A DNA stretch of 64,000 bases. Origin: Deltaproteobacteria bacterium. Its GTDB lineage: Bacteria; Myxococcota; B64-G9. The translations under genes and the position numbers were made by a program. The number at the start of each line of letters is the position of its first letter. The stretch's first letter is position 1. The stretch is taken from NCBI GenBank assembly GCA_019314375.1, contig JAFCZJ010000015.1:1-64000 (forward strand), in the 5' to 3' direction. The notes under the pieces were generated by a model. The model searched no databases and was not told where the DNA came from. It was given only the letters and a program-made list of their open reading frames with translations. Positions 20,105 through 30,031 of the stretch are shown here, in pieces.

Positions 20105-20121
20105 CGGCGGACGTGCCGCCG
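20105..20121. repeat. hairpin CGGCGG-ACGTG-CCGCCG downstream of metallophosphoesterase
   Basis: Read directly; 6-bp arms; no U-tract. Confidence 0.6.
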
Positions 20122-20158
20122 CAAGTTAGGCCTCCTTGCCACCCGTAAAGGTGTCGAC

Positions 20159-22123
20159 CTACTTGCCGCCCATCAGAACGACGGACTTTTTGATGAGCTC
20201 CAGCAATTCCAGCTCTTCCTTGTTTTCTTTCTTGAGGGCTTTTTGCGCCAACCTGCGCGCCTTGGCCATGGTCCAGCTTTCGGCGAAGGGGCTCTTACGC
20301 AGATTCTCGGCCAGAGCGGCCGCCGCCACTGCGCGCTTGAAGTCGGCTCCGGTCTTGTCGAAGCTTGTCTTCTTCATGCCGCTTTTGAGGGGGAAGGCCC
20401 GCTCGGAGGCTTTGACGCCCTGGGGCTTCTTCCAGCGCACCCGCACCGTGGCCCAGGCCGCTCGGGGATTGGTCACGTCGACTTCATAAAGAGCCGTGAC
20501 CGTATGCCCGGCACCGATCTCGCCCGCGTCCACCTTGTCGTTGCGGAAATCCTTGTCGGCGATGTCACGATTTTCATAACCCACCAGCCGATACTTTTTG
20601 ACCGCCTTGGGATCGAACTCGACCTGGATCTTTACGTCCTTGGCGATGACCTGCAAGGTGCCCATCATCTTCTCGCCGAAGACCCGCTTGGCCTGTTCGA
20701 AGCTGTCCATATAGTAGTAGTTGCCGTTGCCCTTGTTGGCCAACTGCTCCATGCGATGGTCTTTGTAGTTGCCCATGCCGAAGCCGATGGTCGACAAGGT
20801 AATGCCCTCTTCCGCGTAATGCTTGATGGACTTGAGCATGTCGCCGTGCTTGGTGCGACCCACATTCGCGTCGCCGTCGGAACAGACGATGATGCGGTTG
20901 ACCGAGTTACCCTTGAAGTTCTTGTAGGCCAACTTGTAAGCCAAGGTCAGTCCCGAGGACATAGCAGTGGAGCCACCAGAGGCCAGGTTCTCAATGGCCT
21001 TGTGGATTTTGGCCTTCTGTCGTATCGGGGTCGGAGGCAAAACCTCACGCACGGAACCCGCGTAGGTACACAACGCCACCGTGTCGCCCGGCGCAAGCTG
21101 ATCCAAGAGATAGCGCAGGCTCTTTTTCACCAGGCCCGCCTTGTCGCGTGAGCGCATGGATCCGGAGGTGTCCACCAGGAAGGTCAGGTGCACTTTTTTT
21201 CGTGTCTTGTTCGTGACCTCGCGACCCTTGATGCCCACCCGAAGCAGGGTCAAGTTCTTCTCGAAAGGCGAGGGGGTTGCCTCTAAGGAAACCCGAAAGG
21301 CGTCCCGCTTCGGCGCGGGGTAGTTGTAGGTGAAGTAGTTGATGAACTCTTCGGTGCGCACGGAGGCCGCGGGCGGCAAACGCCCCTCTCTGAGCTTACG
21401 CCGAGCGATGGTGTAAGAAGCCGTGTCCACGTCGATTGAGAAAGTCGACAGCTTGTCCTTGCTCGCGTCCACCCATTGGCGCACGCCATGATCCACATAC
21501 TGCTCCGTCCCCTTCGCCTCTACGCTCGTGGCAACGGCCACGCTGGGGGGCTTCTTTACAATCGGCCGTGGACGCGGGGGCGGACGACGCGATGGCGGCG
21601 GCGGGCCGCGACGTCCCCTGCCCTTCTTCGCCTTGCTGCGGCGATAACGCTTGTGGGGACTGCTTTTGGTCGCGCTCACCGGGGCTGTAGCACCCGCGGC
21701 CAAGCCCGCCATGGGGGCTTCCTCTCGGTCCACCGATTTTTCCATCATCACATCGTCCGAAGAGAGGGCGCCGGTAATGGGTAACGTGGTCAACTTGATT
21801 TGTACGCGCAAACTCTTTCCATCGACAAGCCTAACCGAAAGCCTCTTTGTCGAACACTTACTTTTGATGGCTTCCAGGCGGTAATTGCCGGGGGCCAATC
21901 CTTCAAAACGAAATGCCCCCTTTGCGTCGCTTGCGGTTCTTCGAACCTTGTGCCCTGCCTGCCCCAATGGCCCTTCACAGGTGACCGACACCCCGGCTCC
22001 CTTCTTGCCGTCGACCAACACCTGGCCTGTGATGGTGCCCGTATCGGCGGCCCAAACAACCCCGGCCAAGAGCAGTACAGCCGGTCCCACCATCATCCAT
22101 AACCATGCGCGTTTGTTTTTCAT
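20159..22123 (-). CDS. VWA domain protein (YfbK-like) with N-terminal carboxypeptidase-regulatory-like domain
   Basis: FLVDTSGSMRSRDK MIDAS; VWA N-terminal domain DVDTASYTIARRKLREG; GTITGQVLVDGKKGAGVSV. Confidence 0.9.
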   Translation of the reverse strand: MKNKRAWLWMMVGPAVLLLAGVVWAADTGTITGQVLVDGKKGAGVSVTCEGPLGQAGHKVRRTASDAKGAFRFEGLAPGNYRLEAIKSKCSTKRLSVRLVDGKSLRVQIKLTTLPITGALSSDDVMMEKSVDREEAPMAGLAAGATAPVSATKSSPHKRYRRSKAKKGRGRRGPPPPSRRPPPRPRPIVKKPPSVAVATSVEAKGTEQYVDHGVRQWVDASKDKLSTFSIDVDTASYTIARRKLREGRLPPAASVRTEEFINYFTYNYPAPKRDAFRVSLEATPSPFEKNLTLLRVGIKGREVTNKTRKKVHLTFLVDTSGSMRSRDKAGLVKKSLRYLLDQLAPGDTVALCTYAGSVREVLPPTPIRQKAKIHKAIENLASGGSTAMSSGLTLAYKLAYKNFKGNSVNRIIVCSDGDANVGRTKHGDMLKSIKHYAEEGITLSTIGFGMGNYKDHRMEQLANKGNGNYYYMDSFEQAKRVFGEKMMGTLQVIAKDVKIQVEFDPKAVKKYRLVGYENRDIADKDFRNDKVDAGEIGAGHTVTALYEVDVTNPRAAWATVRVRWKKPQGVKASERAFPLKSGMKKTSFDKTGADFKRAVAAAALAENLRKSPFAESWTMAKARRLAQKALKKENKEELELLELIKKSVVLMGGK

Positions 22124-22143
22124 GTCCGCTCCTTAGGCCAAAC

Positions 22144-23826
22144 TCAGGGCTTTTTGCCCATGAGGGTGGCGGATTTGTCGATGAGCTCGATGAGTTCAAG
22201 CTCTTCTTTGTTCTCTCGGCTCAGGGCCTTTTGGGCCAAGGCACGGGCCTTCGCCATGGTCCAACTTTCCGCGAAGGGGCTTTTGCGCAGGTTTTCGGCC
22301 AAGGCGGCGGCCGACACGGCCCGCTTGAAATCCGGTCCTGTTTCTTCAAAACTCTTTTTCATCAAGGACGGATTGATGGGGAAGGCCTTTTCCGCGGCCT
22401 TGACGCCCTGGGGCTTCTTCCAGCGCACGCGCACCGTGGCCCAGGCCACTTTTGGATTGGTCACGTCCACCTCGTACAAGGCCGTGACCGTGTGGCCGGC
22501 GCCGATCTCGCCCGCATCCACTTTGTCATTCCGGAAATCTTTGTCGGCGATATCACGATTTTCGTAACCCACCAGGCGGTACTTCTTGACGGCCTTGGGA
22601 TCGAACTCGACTTGGATTTTCACGTCCTTGGCGATGACCTGCAGGGTGCCCATCATTTTCTCACCGAAGATGCGCTTCGCCTGGTCGATGGTATCGATGT
22701 AAAAGTAGTTGCCGTTGCCCTTGTTGGCCAATTGCTCCATGCGATGGTCTTTGTAGTTACCCATGCCGAAGCCAATGGTGGACAAGGTCACGCCCTCTTC
22801 GGCGTAATGCTTGATCGAGTCCAAGATGCTTCCATGCTCGGTGCGACCCACGTTGGCGTCGCCGTCGGAACAAACGATGACGCGGTTAACCGAATTGCCC
22901 TTGAAATTCGTGTAAGCAAGCTTGTAAGCCAGCTGCAAGCCCGAGCCCATGGCTGTCGAACCGCCCGTTTTCAGGTTCTCCAAAGCAGCGTGGATCTTTG
23001 CGCGTTGCTCCATGGGCGTAGGCGGCAGCACTTCACGCACCGCACCGGCATAGGTACACAAAGCCACCGTGTCACCATCCTGGAGCTGATCGAGCAAAAA
23101 TCGAAGACTCTGTTTCACCAAACCCATCTTGTCGCGAGAGGTCATGGAGCCGGAAATATCCACCAAGAAAGTCAAATGCACGGGTTTGCGCGTTTTGGCG
23201 GTCACCTCGCGTCCCTTGATGCCCACGCGAAGCAGGGTCAGATTCTTCTCAAAGGGAGATGGCGTGGCCTCCAAAGACACGCTAAAAGCCGCATTGGTCG
23301 GTGGCGCATAATTGTAGGTAAAGTAATTGATGAATTCTTCGGTTCGCACCGAAGACGCGGGCGGCAGGTGCCCTTCGCGCAGCTTGCGCCGGGCGATGGT
23401 GTATGAGGCCGTGTCCACATCGATGCTGAAGGTAGACAAGGCATCCTTCGATGCGTCTTCCCACTGCCGAACTCCATGATCCACATACTGCTCCGTGCCG
23501 TCGCCATCCTTGTCCTTGGCTATCATCCCGCTGCCGACTGCGGGCATCGGCATCGAAGGCGCTCCACCCGCCAGGGCACGAGACTTCTTGGGCCTGGCTT
23601 CTTTTCTGCGCACAGACAGCATTTCCACTTTTGACTCGCTCAGAACCGACATTTTCTGGGCTTCTTCCTGGGGCCGGGCCGCCGAATCAGGCGCAACCGC
23701 AGCACTGGGTTTACCCCCTTCGGTGCCCGCTAAGGCATCCGCGCTCTTTTCTCGCTCGCAAGCGCTCAACGAAACCAAGAACATAACGATTGAAATCAAC
23801 GACAAAGAAGTTCGCATGGCTCTCAT
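22144..23826 (-). CDS. VWA domain protein (YfbK-like), paralog of the downstream neighbour
   Basis: FLVDISGSMTSRDK MIDAS; extended near-identical C-terminal sequence to the 20159-22123 product; lipoprotein-like N-terminus. Confidence 0.9.
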   Translation of the reverse strand: MRAMRTSLSLISIVMFLVSLSACEREKSADALAGTEGGKPSAAVAPDSAARPQEEAQKMSVLSESKVEMLSVRRKEARPKKSRALAGGAPSMPMPAVGSGMIAKDKDGDGTEQYVDHGVRQWEDASKDALSTFSIDVDTASYTIARRKLREGHLPPASSVRTEEFINYFTYNYAPPTNAAFSVSLEATPSPFEKNLTLLRVGIKGREVTAKTRKPVHLTFLVDISGSMTSRDKMGLVKQSLRFLLDQLQDGDTVALCTYAGAVREVLPPTPMEQRAKIHAALENLKTGGSTAMGSGLQLAYKLAYTNFKGNSVNRVIVCSDGDANVGRTEHGSILDSIKHYAEEGVTLSTIGFGMGNYKDHRMEQLANKGNGNYFYIDTIDQAKRIFGEKMMGTLQVIAKDVKIQVEFDPKAVKKYRLVGYENRDIADKDFRNDKVDAGEIGAGHTVTALYEVDVTNPKVAWATVRVRWKKPQGVKAAEKAFPINPSLMKKSFEETGPDFKRAVSAAALAENLRKSPFAESWTMAKARALAQKALSRENKEELELIELIDKSATLMGKKP

Positions 23827-23919
23827 GACGCCTCCCGGAATTGAGTACCCATAGGTACTTTCTACGAATGAAGTGCCCGAAGGATCTCATGATCCTGCTG
23901 ATATATGCAAACCGGGGCC

Positions 23920-26058
23920 TTAAAGTTCCGAGTCGGCCGCGGGCTGCTCCGGGGGATCCAGAGGGGCTTGCTTTAGTTGCGCCAGGAACCAGGTCAGCTC
24001 TTCGTCAATACGGGCTGCCCTTGCCTTGGAAAGTGGGTCTTTGAGGCCGCAGTCGAGTTGCGGACGAATTTCTTCGATTGCTTTGACCAGAAGGCTGTGT
24101 TTCTCGAGGGAGTCGGCATAGGACAGCGCGCTCAAGGCAAGAATCATCGCCCGCTTGACTTCGACCAGGCAAGCAGAGCCCTTGGACTGAGCATACCGTA
24201 AGCCGGGGGAGGGCCAATCCAGATTTCCATAGTTTGCAAATCGGTACGGGGGCGATTTCTTTTCACCCGATTTCTTTTCACCTGGACGTTGGAATGTCGT
24301 CTCCACCTTTATCGCCCGCTCGCCAAGCGCTCCACGGCTTTCCACCTGACCCAAGGCCAAAAATGTGCCCCCGTGGCTTTTCGGTAATCTGCTTGGGCTT
24401 AAGTGAAACGCGAAGGGCGCGACGGGACCGAATTGTTGCCGGCGGACAAACACCTCGTGGGGATCTGTGTTGATGCCCAATAACAATGTGTCATGATTTT
24501 CGCCTGGCTCGATGAGTAGCTTGGTTCTGAATCTCTCGTCTCCCTGGAAGCGATCCTTGAGATGAGCCAGGGCTTTTTTCAACCAGCTGCTGTCGTAGCC
24601 CTTGGGCAGGTCGGCGGCCATAGCGAGCTCCATCCAGGCTCCGCCATCCGGCGCCATCAGGGCCGTCGGATTGAAGCTCAGCAAGGAGATTTTCAGACTC
24701 TTTGGGAGCCGTATGGGATCCATGCCCCTCAAGGCTTTGCGGCTGCCGAAAATCTGTCTGGCGAGCGCGTGGATCTGGCAAAAAGCACCACATTCCTGAA
24801 TGGCCTGGATAAGCTTGAGAGGGTCCTTGCTGTCAAAATTGGCCGGCACCTGAGCGCGGTCCACCATGGCTTCCAGATCGAGCGCGATGGACATCTTCAT
24901 CAGGGCGGGGAGTTCACGGAAATCATAGGAGATGATCCTGCCCTGCTTGCCGGCGCGACAGATCTCCGCCCCCAGTCGGGTCAGGCTGGACACTTGGCGA
25001 AGGCGAATGCCGTCTCGAAAAGAGAGACCCATGACGATGTCGTCCACTTCGGCGCCCAGGGGCGTCATGACAAGGCTCGCCGTATGTACCTCGCTCATAC
25101 CCTTGGCCCAGAGTACCGGTCGCTCGACTTGATCTGCGTAGGGCATCACGCTTTGCACCATTTGGGTGCCTTGCTGAATGGCCAAATTCTCAAGCAGCCA
25201 GGGGCGCAAATACACACCAAGAAAATCAGGAGAAGAGGCCAAGTAGTGAAGAGCCGGGGTGCTCGGCAGACTGTCCACCGATGGATTTTGGTCAAGAATC
25301 TCCCGCCAGGTCTTCAGGCTGGGGTTCGGCCCGCCGTCGACAGTATCCAGACCAGGGTCATTGCCGATGAGCAGCTCAATTCGCAACCACCTGTCTTCCG
25401 GAATCAGGGCCACAAAATCGTTGGTGTCGCGAAGTGGACACAAAACACCACCCTTGAGTCCAGGAAAAGAAGCGGCCAGGGGTTCCGGCTTCAAGCCGAT
25501 GGAGACAAGGATTAGCCTGAAGGTGACGAGCAAGGCTTTGCTGTCTTCTGCGGGAACCAGGATTCGATGCCGCAACCCGACGCGCTTCATCCTCAAGAGA
25601 TCCGCGCCCGGAAGCAAATTGGCCAAACCCAGGCCTGACGGATCGGGTTGCGCCTCGAAAAGGGCCGCCACAATCGGCCTCTTGTCGTCCCATCCCGGCC
25701 AAGAACTCGGTGCCTCGAAAGTCTTGCCGCTAAGCAATCCGATCCACTGACCGACTGCCGCCGGTATCCCCGACGCCGCGCTTGTTTTGCTGAGGGACCC
25801 ATCAAAACCCAGCAAGCGCTCAAGTCCGGAAAGCAACTCGGGCCGCAAGGCCAGTTCGGCCTGGGCCGCCTTCCATTGCTCGGGCCTTAGCAGCACAAGC
25901 AGGCTGGCCCGATCTCCCGCATGACGAAGAAGCTCCATCGTGCTCGCATCCACGCCCTCCAATCCGGATTCCCATCCTTCTCCCCGAATTTGCGGGCCGG
26001 AACACCCCAAACCAACCAGGGAAACCATCAACACCAAGATGACCAAATTGAAGCGCAT
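23920..26058 (-). CDS. hypothetical lipoprotein, 712 aa
   Basis: Lipobox VSLVGLGC; no family recognised. Confidence 0.6.
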   Translation of the reverse strand: MRFNLVILVLMVSLVGLGCSGPQIRGEGWESGLEGVDASTMELLRHAGDRASLLVLLRPEQWKAAQAELALRPELLSGLERLLGFDGSLSKTSAASGIPAAVGQWIGLLSGKTFEAPSSWPGWDDKRPIVAALFEAQPDPSGLGLANLLPGADLLRMKRVGLRHRILVPAEDSKALLVTFRLILVSIGLKPEPLAASFPGLKGGVLCPLRDTNDFVALIPEDRWLRIELLIGNDPGLDTVDGGPNPSLKTWREILDQNPSVDSLPSTPALHYLASSPDFLGVYLRPWLLENLAIQQGTQMVQSVMPYADQVERPVLWAKGMSEVHTASLVMTPLGAEVDDIVMGLSFRDGIRLRQVSSLTRLGAEICRAGKQGRIISYDFRELPALMKMSIALDLEAMVDRAQVPANFDSKDPLKLIQAIQECGAFCQIHALARQIFGSRKALRGMDPIRLPKSLKISLLSFNPTALMAPDGGAWMELAMAADLPKGYDSSWLKKALAHLKDRFQGDERFRTKLLIEPGENHDTLLLGINTDPHEVFVRRQQFGPVAPFAFHLSPSRLPKSHGGTFLALGQVESRGALGERAIKVETTFQRPGEKKSGEKKSPPYRFANYGNLDWPSPGLRYAQSKGSACLVEVKRAMILALSALSYADSLEKHSLLVKAIEEIRPQLDCGLKDPLSKARAARIDEELTWFLAQLKQAPLDPPEQPAADSEL

Positions 26059-26096
26059 GAGATCCTCCTCCTGGGCCCAAGGCGGGCCTATCTCGA

Positions 26097-26972
26097 CTAG
26101 GATTTTGGCAAGACAAAATTCTCAAAGTGATACCACTGGCTGGGATACCGCCGAAGCACGTCTTCCAGATTTCGAGCGTAGGCCTGTGCTGAGCGTTCAA
26201 TGGCGGGCCAGCGGTCCGCCCTGGAGGCGGCTTCAACCCGAAAAGGCTCCATGGCCTCCAATCGATATTTCCGTCGGCCGCATCGCAGCACAAAAAAGAC
26301 ACAAATTTCCGCGCCCGAGGCCAGGGCGAAAAGATGAGGCCCGGCCGGCACAAGGGCCTTGTGCCCTAAAAAATCCACCTCCACCGAGCGCTGGCCTTCA
26401 GCCCAAAGGCGATCCCCGGCAAAAGAAATCAGCCCCCCCTTGCGCAGAAAACTCAGACCTTCCAAGGAATCCAGCGAGCTCCCTCCCTGCTCGCTAGCGA
26501 CAATCAGGGATACGCCACCCTCCCGCAGATCGTCTTTTTGCATCTTTTCGACCTGCTCTCGCTGTCGCTGTCCCATAAACAGCATCAAGGGAATTTTTCG
26601 GCGCTTGAAAATCCGCGCCGCAGCTTCCCAGGCCCCCATGTGGCTCATCAACAAAATGCCCCCAGAGCCCGAATGGGCCAGGCGCTCCACGTGCTCGAAA
26701 CCAATGCGTTCGGTCTCAAAAACGCCACCTCGGCCGAGTCGAATCCTTTCCGCAAAAAGAGACGAAAAATTATGAAACTGCCTCCAGGTCAAGGCCAGCC
26801 TGGACCACCACCCGCGCCCAGGAAAGGCGGCCGCATAGAGGGCCAGACTTGTCCTCACCCGCCCCGGATAAAAAACAAAATACCACGTGGACACAAACCA
26901 GGCGAAGAGGGCCACTATCAAAACACCCAGCCCCCGGGACATAGACAAGAGACGATACAGCCAGCCTATCAT
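26097..26972 (-). CDS. LpxL/HtrB-like lysophospholipid acyltransferase (APE-type cluster member)
   Basis: ILLMSHMGAWEAAARIF acyltransferase motif; start at MIGWLYRLLSMS. Confidence 0.8.
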   Translation of the reverse strand: MIGWLYRLLSMSRGLGVLIVALFAWFVSTWYFVFYPGRVRTSLALYAAAFPGRGWWSRLALTWRQFHNFSSLFAERIRLGRGGVFETERIGFEHVERLAHSGSGGILLMSHMGAWEAAARIFKRRKIPLMLFMGQRQREQVEKMQKDDLREGGVSLIVASEQGGSSLDSLEGLSFLRKGGLISFAGDRLWAEGQRSVEVDFLGHKALVPAGPHLFALASGAEICVFFVLRCGRRKYRLEAMEPFRVEAASRADRWPAIERSAQAYARNLEDVLRRYPSQWYHFENFVLPKS

Positions 26973-29900
26973 TCGGCCGCCTCCCCCCGCGATGCCACAA
27001 ACCACCACTCGCATCGACCAGGTGCCGAGGCCTCGACGAGTTCCACCCTCAGGCCGGCGGACTGCAAAGCGGCAAGCAGCGTCTCTTGGCTGCGCCAATG
27101 ATGTCGCTCACCCCGCAGCCTGATACGCAGGGCCTCGATGCCTCGCTCCAGGAAACGACCTTCTTCCGGCAAAGTCGCGCGCAGGATCATCCGGCCCTCG
27201 GGCTTCAGGCGTTCGACCACCCCGGCCAGGGTTTCGGCCAGAGCTGTTTCGTCCAGGTAATGAACCATGTCCAGCATCATAACCCGGTCGAAAAGGCCAT
27301 CGGCGGCCGACAAATCCGGCGCCGCGGCAACATGGACTTGACCACGCTCCCCCAGGACGCGTCTTGCCACCCGCGCCCGATCGGCCACGGGCTCGATCCC
27401 CACCACGCGCAAATCCCGTCGAGCAAGAGCCAACCAAGTGGCCGGCACCCCCAGGCCGCAACCGATGTCCAAAAGCCTCTGCCCATCGCTCAACCATTCA
27501 GCCAACTTGGGAAACATGGGATCGGCGGAAAGCTTGAAGCGGGCGAAGAAACGAAAACCCGGCTCCAATCGTCGATAGCGCCGACGCAAAGCTCGGGCGT
27601 GGTCGGCCGAAGACAGCGCAAAGGGCTGCTTTGGAAAAGGCACAGGCGAAAAAAGACGATTGAGCAAAGGCGGCAAGATCAAAAAGCTGCCCAGCAAGGC
27701 AAAGCCGATTCCCAGCGCCATGCTTACACCCGCCGAACGCGGCACGGCATGCTCCGCGCTCAAGAGGCTGAGCATGCCGATCAGGGTGGAGCCGCCGGCC
27801 AACAGGACCGTCACACGCACCGGCCCCATGGCCGGATGCGAAGGCTCAAAAAATCGCTGCTGTCCGCGCACCAGGTACAAGGCGTAATCCACGCCCATGC
27901 CCAAGACCACCACCGCAAGCATGAGGGAAGGCAAGTCCAAGGGATGGCCCAAAAGACGCAAACCCAGCAAGCTGGCCAATCCGGCAAAAAGCAGGGGCAA
28001 GATGGTGGTAAGCACCAACAATAAATCCATGAACAAAAAGACCAGCAAGATGACCACCGCCAAAGCCACCAGCAAGACCATGCTCTCGAAAGTCCGCCCC
28101 AACAAATCCCCCAGCCGCTCGGAAAACAAGGCAGGCTCAAAAACCGCCACCTGGGCTCGCTCAAATACAGGAACCAAAACCGAGCCATCGTAGGACGATG
28201 CCGGTCGCAGGTTGGCGAACCAGCGCCAGGCACCCTCGGCCTGGACTACACCCAAGGCCTTCAGCACACCCGGGGGCAAGGAAAACGCGGGCGCGCGATC
28301 CGGCTCCAGGCGAGCAATGAAAGGTGCAAAGGCATCGCGAGCAAAACCCAGCTCAAGACCGATGCCTTCCAGCTTGTCGATAAGCGCAAGCCTTCGTGAT
28401 GGAGAAAAAAACTTGCGCCAGGCCGCAAGTCGATCTTGGGCCAACACGCCGGTTGGTGCCAAATCCCAGGGTCCCAGGACTTCTTCTATCTGCTCGCTCT
28501 TGACGGCCTGCTCCAACAGGGGTGCCAATCGAGACCCCGCCAGCAAAAGGGCCGGCAACGACTCGGCTTCCAGCATCAACGAAGGCCCTCGACCCATCTG
28601 GCCCCAGGTTTTTTCCAAGGCCTGCTCGGCTTCGCGAGTGGCCGGACTGACCGAGTTCATGCCCTGCAAATCCACCTTCATCCCCGGCGGTCCCAAAACC
28701 GAAAGCCCAACACCGACCAACAAAACGAGCACCATGGCCGGCCAGAATCGCCTCCCCCCCCCGACCCAGCCAAGCCAAGACTCCACGGGCAGCAGGCTTG
28801 TTTTCCGGCCGGCCGGCGGCCTCGGCAAAAGCCGAGGCATCACCAGATGAACAAAGGCAAAAGCAAAACCCACACCCAGGGCCGCGAGAATCCCAACCTG
28901 GGCCAAGATAGAAAAACCCGACAAGGTCAGCGCGGCAAAAGCGCCCACCGTGGTCAAGGTAGCGAAAAGCCCCACACTCCAAACTCGCCGCGCCGCATCC
29001 CGGCCACTTTTCACCTCACCCCCGTCGAGAAAACGCAAAAAAGCGATCCCGTGATCCACGGTGATGGCCACCAGGGCCCCGCCAAAACCCAAGGCCAAGG
29101 CCGAGATGCGATCTTCAAACAGGGAATAGACAAGCATGGCCGCGGAGATCCCGGCAAAGGCCGGCAAAAGCGCAAGCAAGCCCAACCAGGGCCGAGGGAA
29201 ACACAAAAGGAGAAGCAAGAGGATGCCGATGGTGGCGATCCAGACGGCGCGCTCCGTATCGCTTCTGGCCATGCGCTCGTTGTCCAGGGCCGCTCGCCAG
29301 CTACCCATGGCTCGCAGGCGAATCTCGGCCGGGATCTCAGCCTTCAAGCGAACAAACAAAGATTCAATCCCACGCGCCGTGACCGTATCCGTGCCTCGTC
29401 CTTTGGGTTCGGCCAGAAGCAAAACATGCTTGCCATCCGCGCTCAAAAGGTGGCCGGCGCGCATACGGGCCCCGGGCGACGGACTCAAGGAGGCCAGTCG
29501 TTGAAATACCAGCTCGTGCAAGCCCAGGGGATCCGCGGCCAAGAGTTCGGCCTGCCCCACGCCATCCAAAGAGGCCATCTCATTCAAAGATCGCAACAAT
29601 CGTCCGCGGATGAACGCTGCATCCAATCGGGGCGCCACATCTTGTTCGAGCATTTTTTCATCGAACATAAAGGGCAAACGCGCGGGCAAATCCGCCAAGA
29701 ATCCAGCAAAATCCTGTGCCGCTTCATTCAGTCCCACTTTGGCAAAAAGACCGCTTTCGCGCATGCGCTTGCTGCAAGTTTCCGCGGCCTCGAAAAGACG
29801 CTCGGTGGAGCCATCCGCGACCTCCAAGTCCACCACCACCTGCTCCAGAGCTGGGTGTGCGTCAAGCACCCGCCGCGCGGACTCCATGGCAAGATCGCCC

Positions 29901-30031
29901 GCGGGCAAAGCAGCCAACACATCGCTGTCCACCTGTAAGCGAGAAAAACCCAACCAAAAGGCAGCCGGCACACCAATGAGAACCAGGACAAGGGTCAGCC
30001 AGCGACCGAATTCAAACCCTGGACGTCTCAT
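26969..30031 (-). CDS. MMPL/RND-family exporter fused to C-terminal SAM methyltransferase
   Basis: Two sets of TM bundles (TVDHGIAFLRFLDGG, GMGVDYALYLVRG); C-terminal RLLDIGCGLGVPATWLAL. Confidence 0.88.
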   Translation of the reverse strand: MRRPGFEFGRWLTLVLVLIGVPAAFWLGFSRLQVDSDVLAALPAGDLAMESARRVLDAHPALEQVVVDLEVADGSTERLFEAAETCSKRMRESGLFAKVGLNEAAQDFAGFLADLPARLPFMFDEKMLEQDVAPRLDAAFIRGRLLRSLNEMASLDGVGQAELLAADPLGLHELVFQRLASLSPSPGARMRAGHLLSADGKHVLLLAEPKGRGTDTVTARGIESLFVRLKAEIPAEIRLRAMGSWRAALDNERMARSDTERAVWIATIGILLLLLLCFPRPWLGLLALLPAFAGISAAMLVYSLFEDRISALALGFGGALVAITVDHGIAFLRFLDGGEVKSGRDAARRVWSVGLFATLTTVGAFAALTLSGFSILAQVGILAALGVGFAFAFVHLVMPRLLPRPPAGRKTSLLPVESWLGWVGGGRRFWPAMVLVLLVGVGLSVLGPPGMKVDLQGMNSVSPATREAEQALEKTWGQMGRGPSLMLEAESLPALLLAGSRLAPLLEQAVKSEQIEEVLGPWDLAPTGVLAQDRLAAWRKFFSPSRRLALIDKLEGIGLELGFARDAFAPFIARLEPDRAPAFSLPPGVLKALGVVQAEGAWRWFANLRPASSYDGSVLVPVFERAQVAVFEPALFSERLGDLLGRTFESMVLLVALAVVILLVFLFMDLLLVLTTILPLLFAGLASLLGLRLLGHPLDLPSLMLAVVVLGMGVDYALYLVRGQQRFFEPSHPAMGPVRVTVLLAGGSTLIGMLSLLSAEHAVPRSAGVSMALGIGFALLGSFLILPPLLNRLFSPVPFPKQPFALSSADHARALRRRYRRLEPGFRFFARFKLSADPMFPKLAEWLSDGQRLLDIGCGLGVPATWLALARRDLRVVGIEPVADRARVARRVLGERGQVHVAAAPDLSAADGLFDRVMMLDMVHYLDETALAETLAGVVERLKPEGRMILRATLPEEGRFLERGIEALRIRLRGERHHWRSQETLLAALQSAGLRVELVEASAPGRCEWWFVASRGEAAE

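Noticed and set aside
22105-23406. 433-aa plus-strand ORF opposite the VWA gene
   Set aside because: Shadow ORF; a similar one exists opposite the paralog because the coding strands are homologous.
23850-23865. GTACC-CATA-GGTAC mini inverted repeat upstream of the VWA gene
   Set aside because: Only 5-bp arms; expected by chance at this scale.
28436-29938. 500-aa plus-strand ORF opposite the MMPL gene
   Set aside because: Antisense of a confident MMPL transporter; composition rich in Gln/Arg/Gly as expected for a shadow frame.
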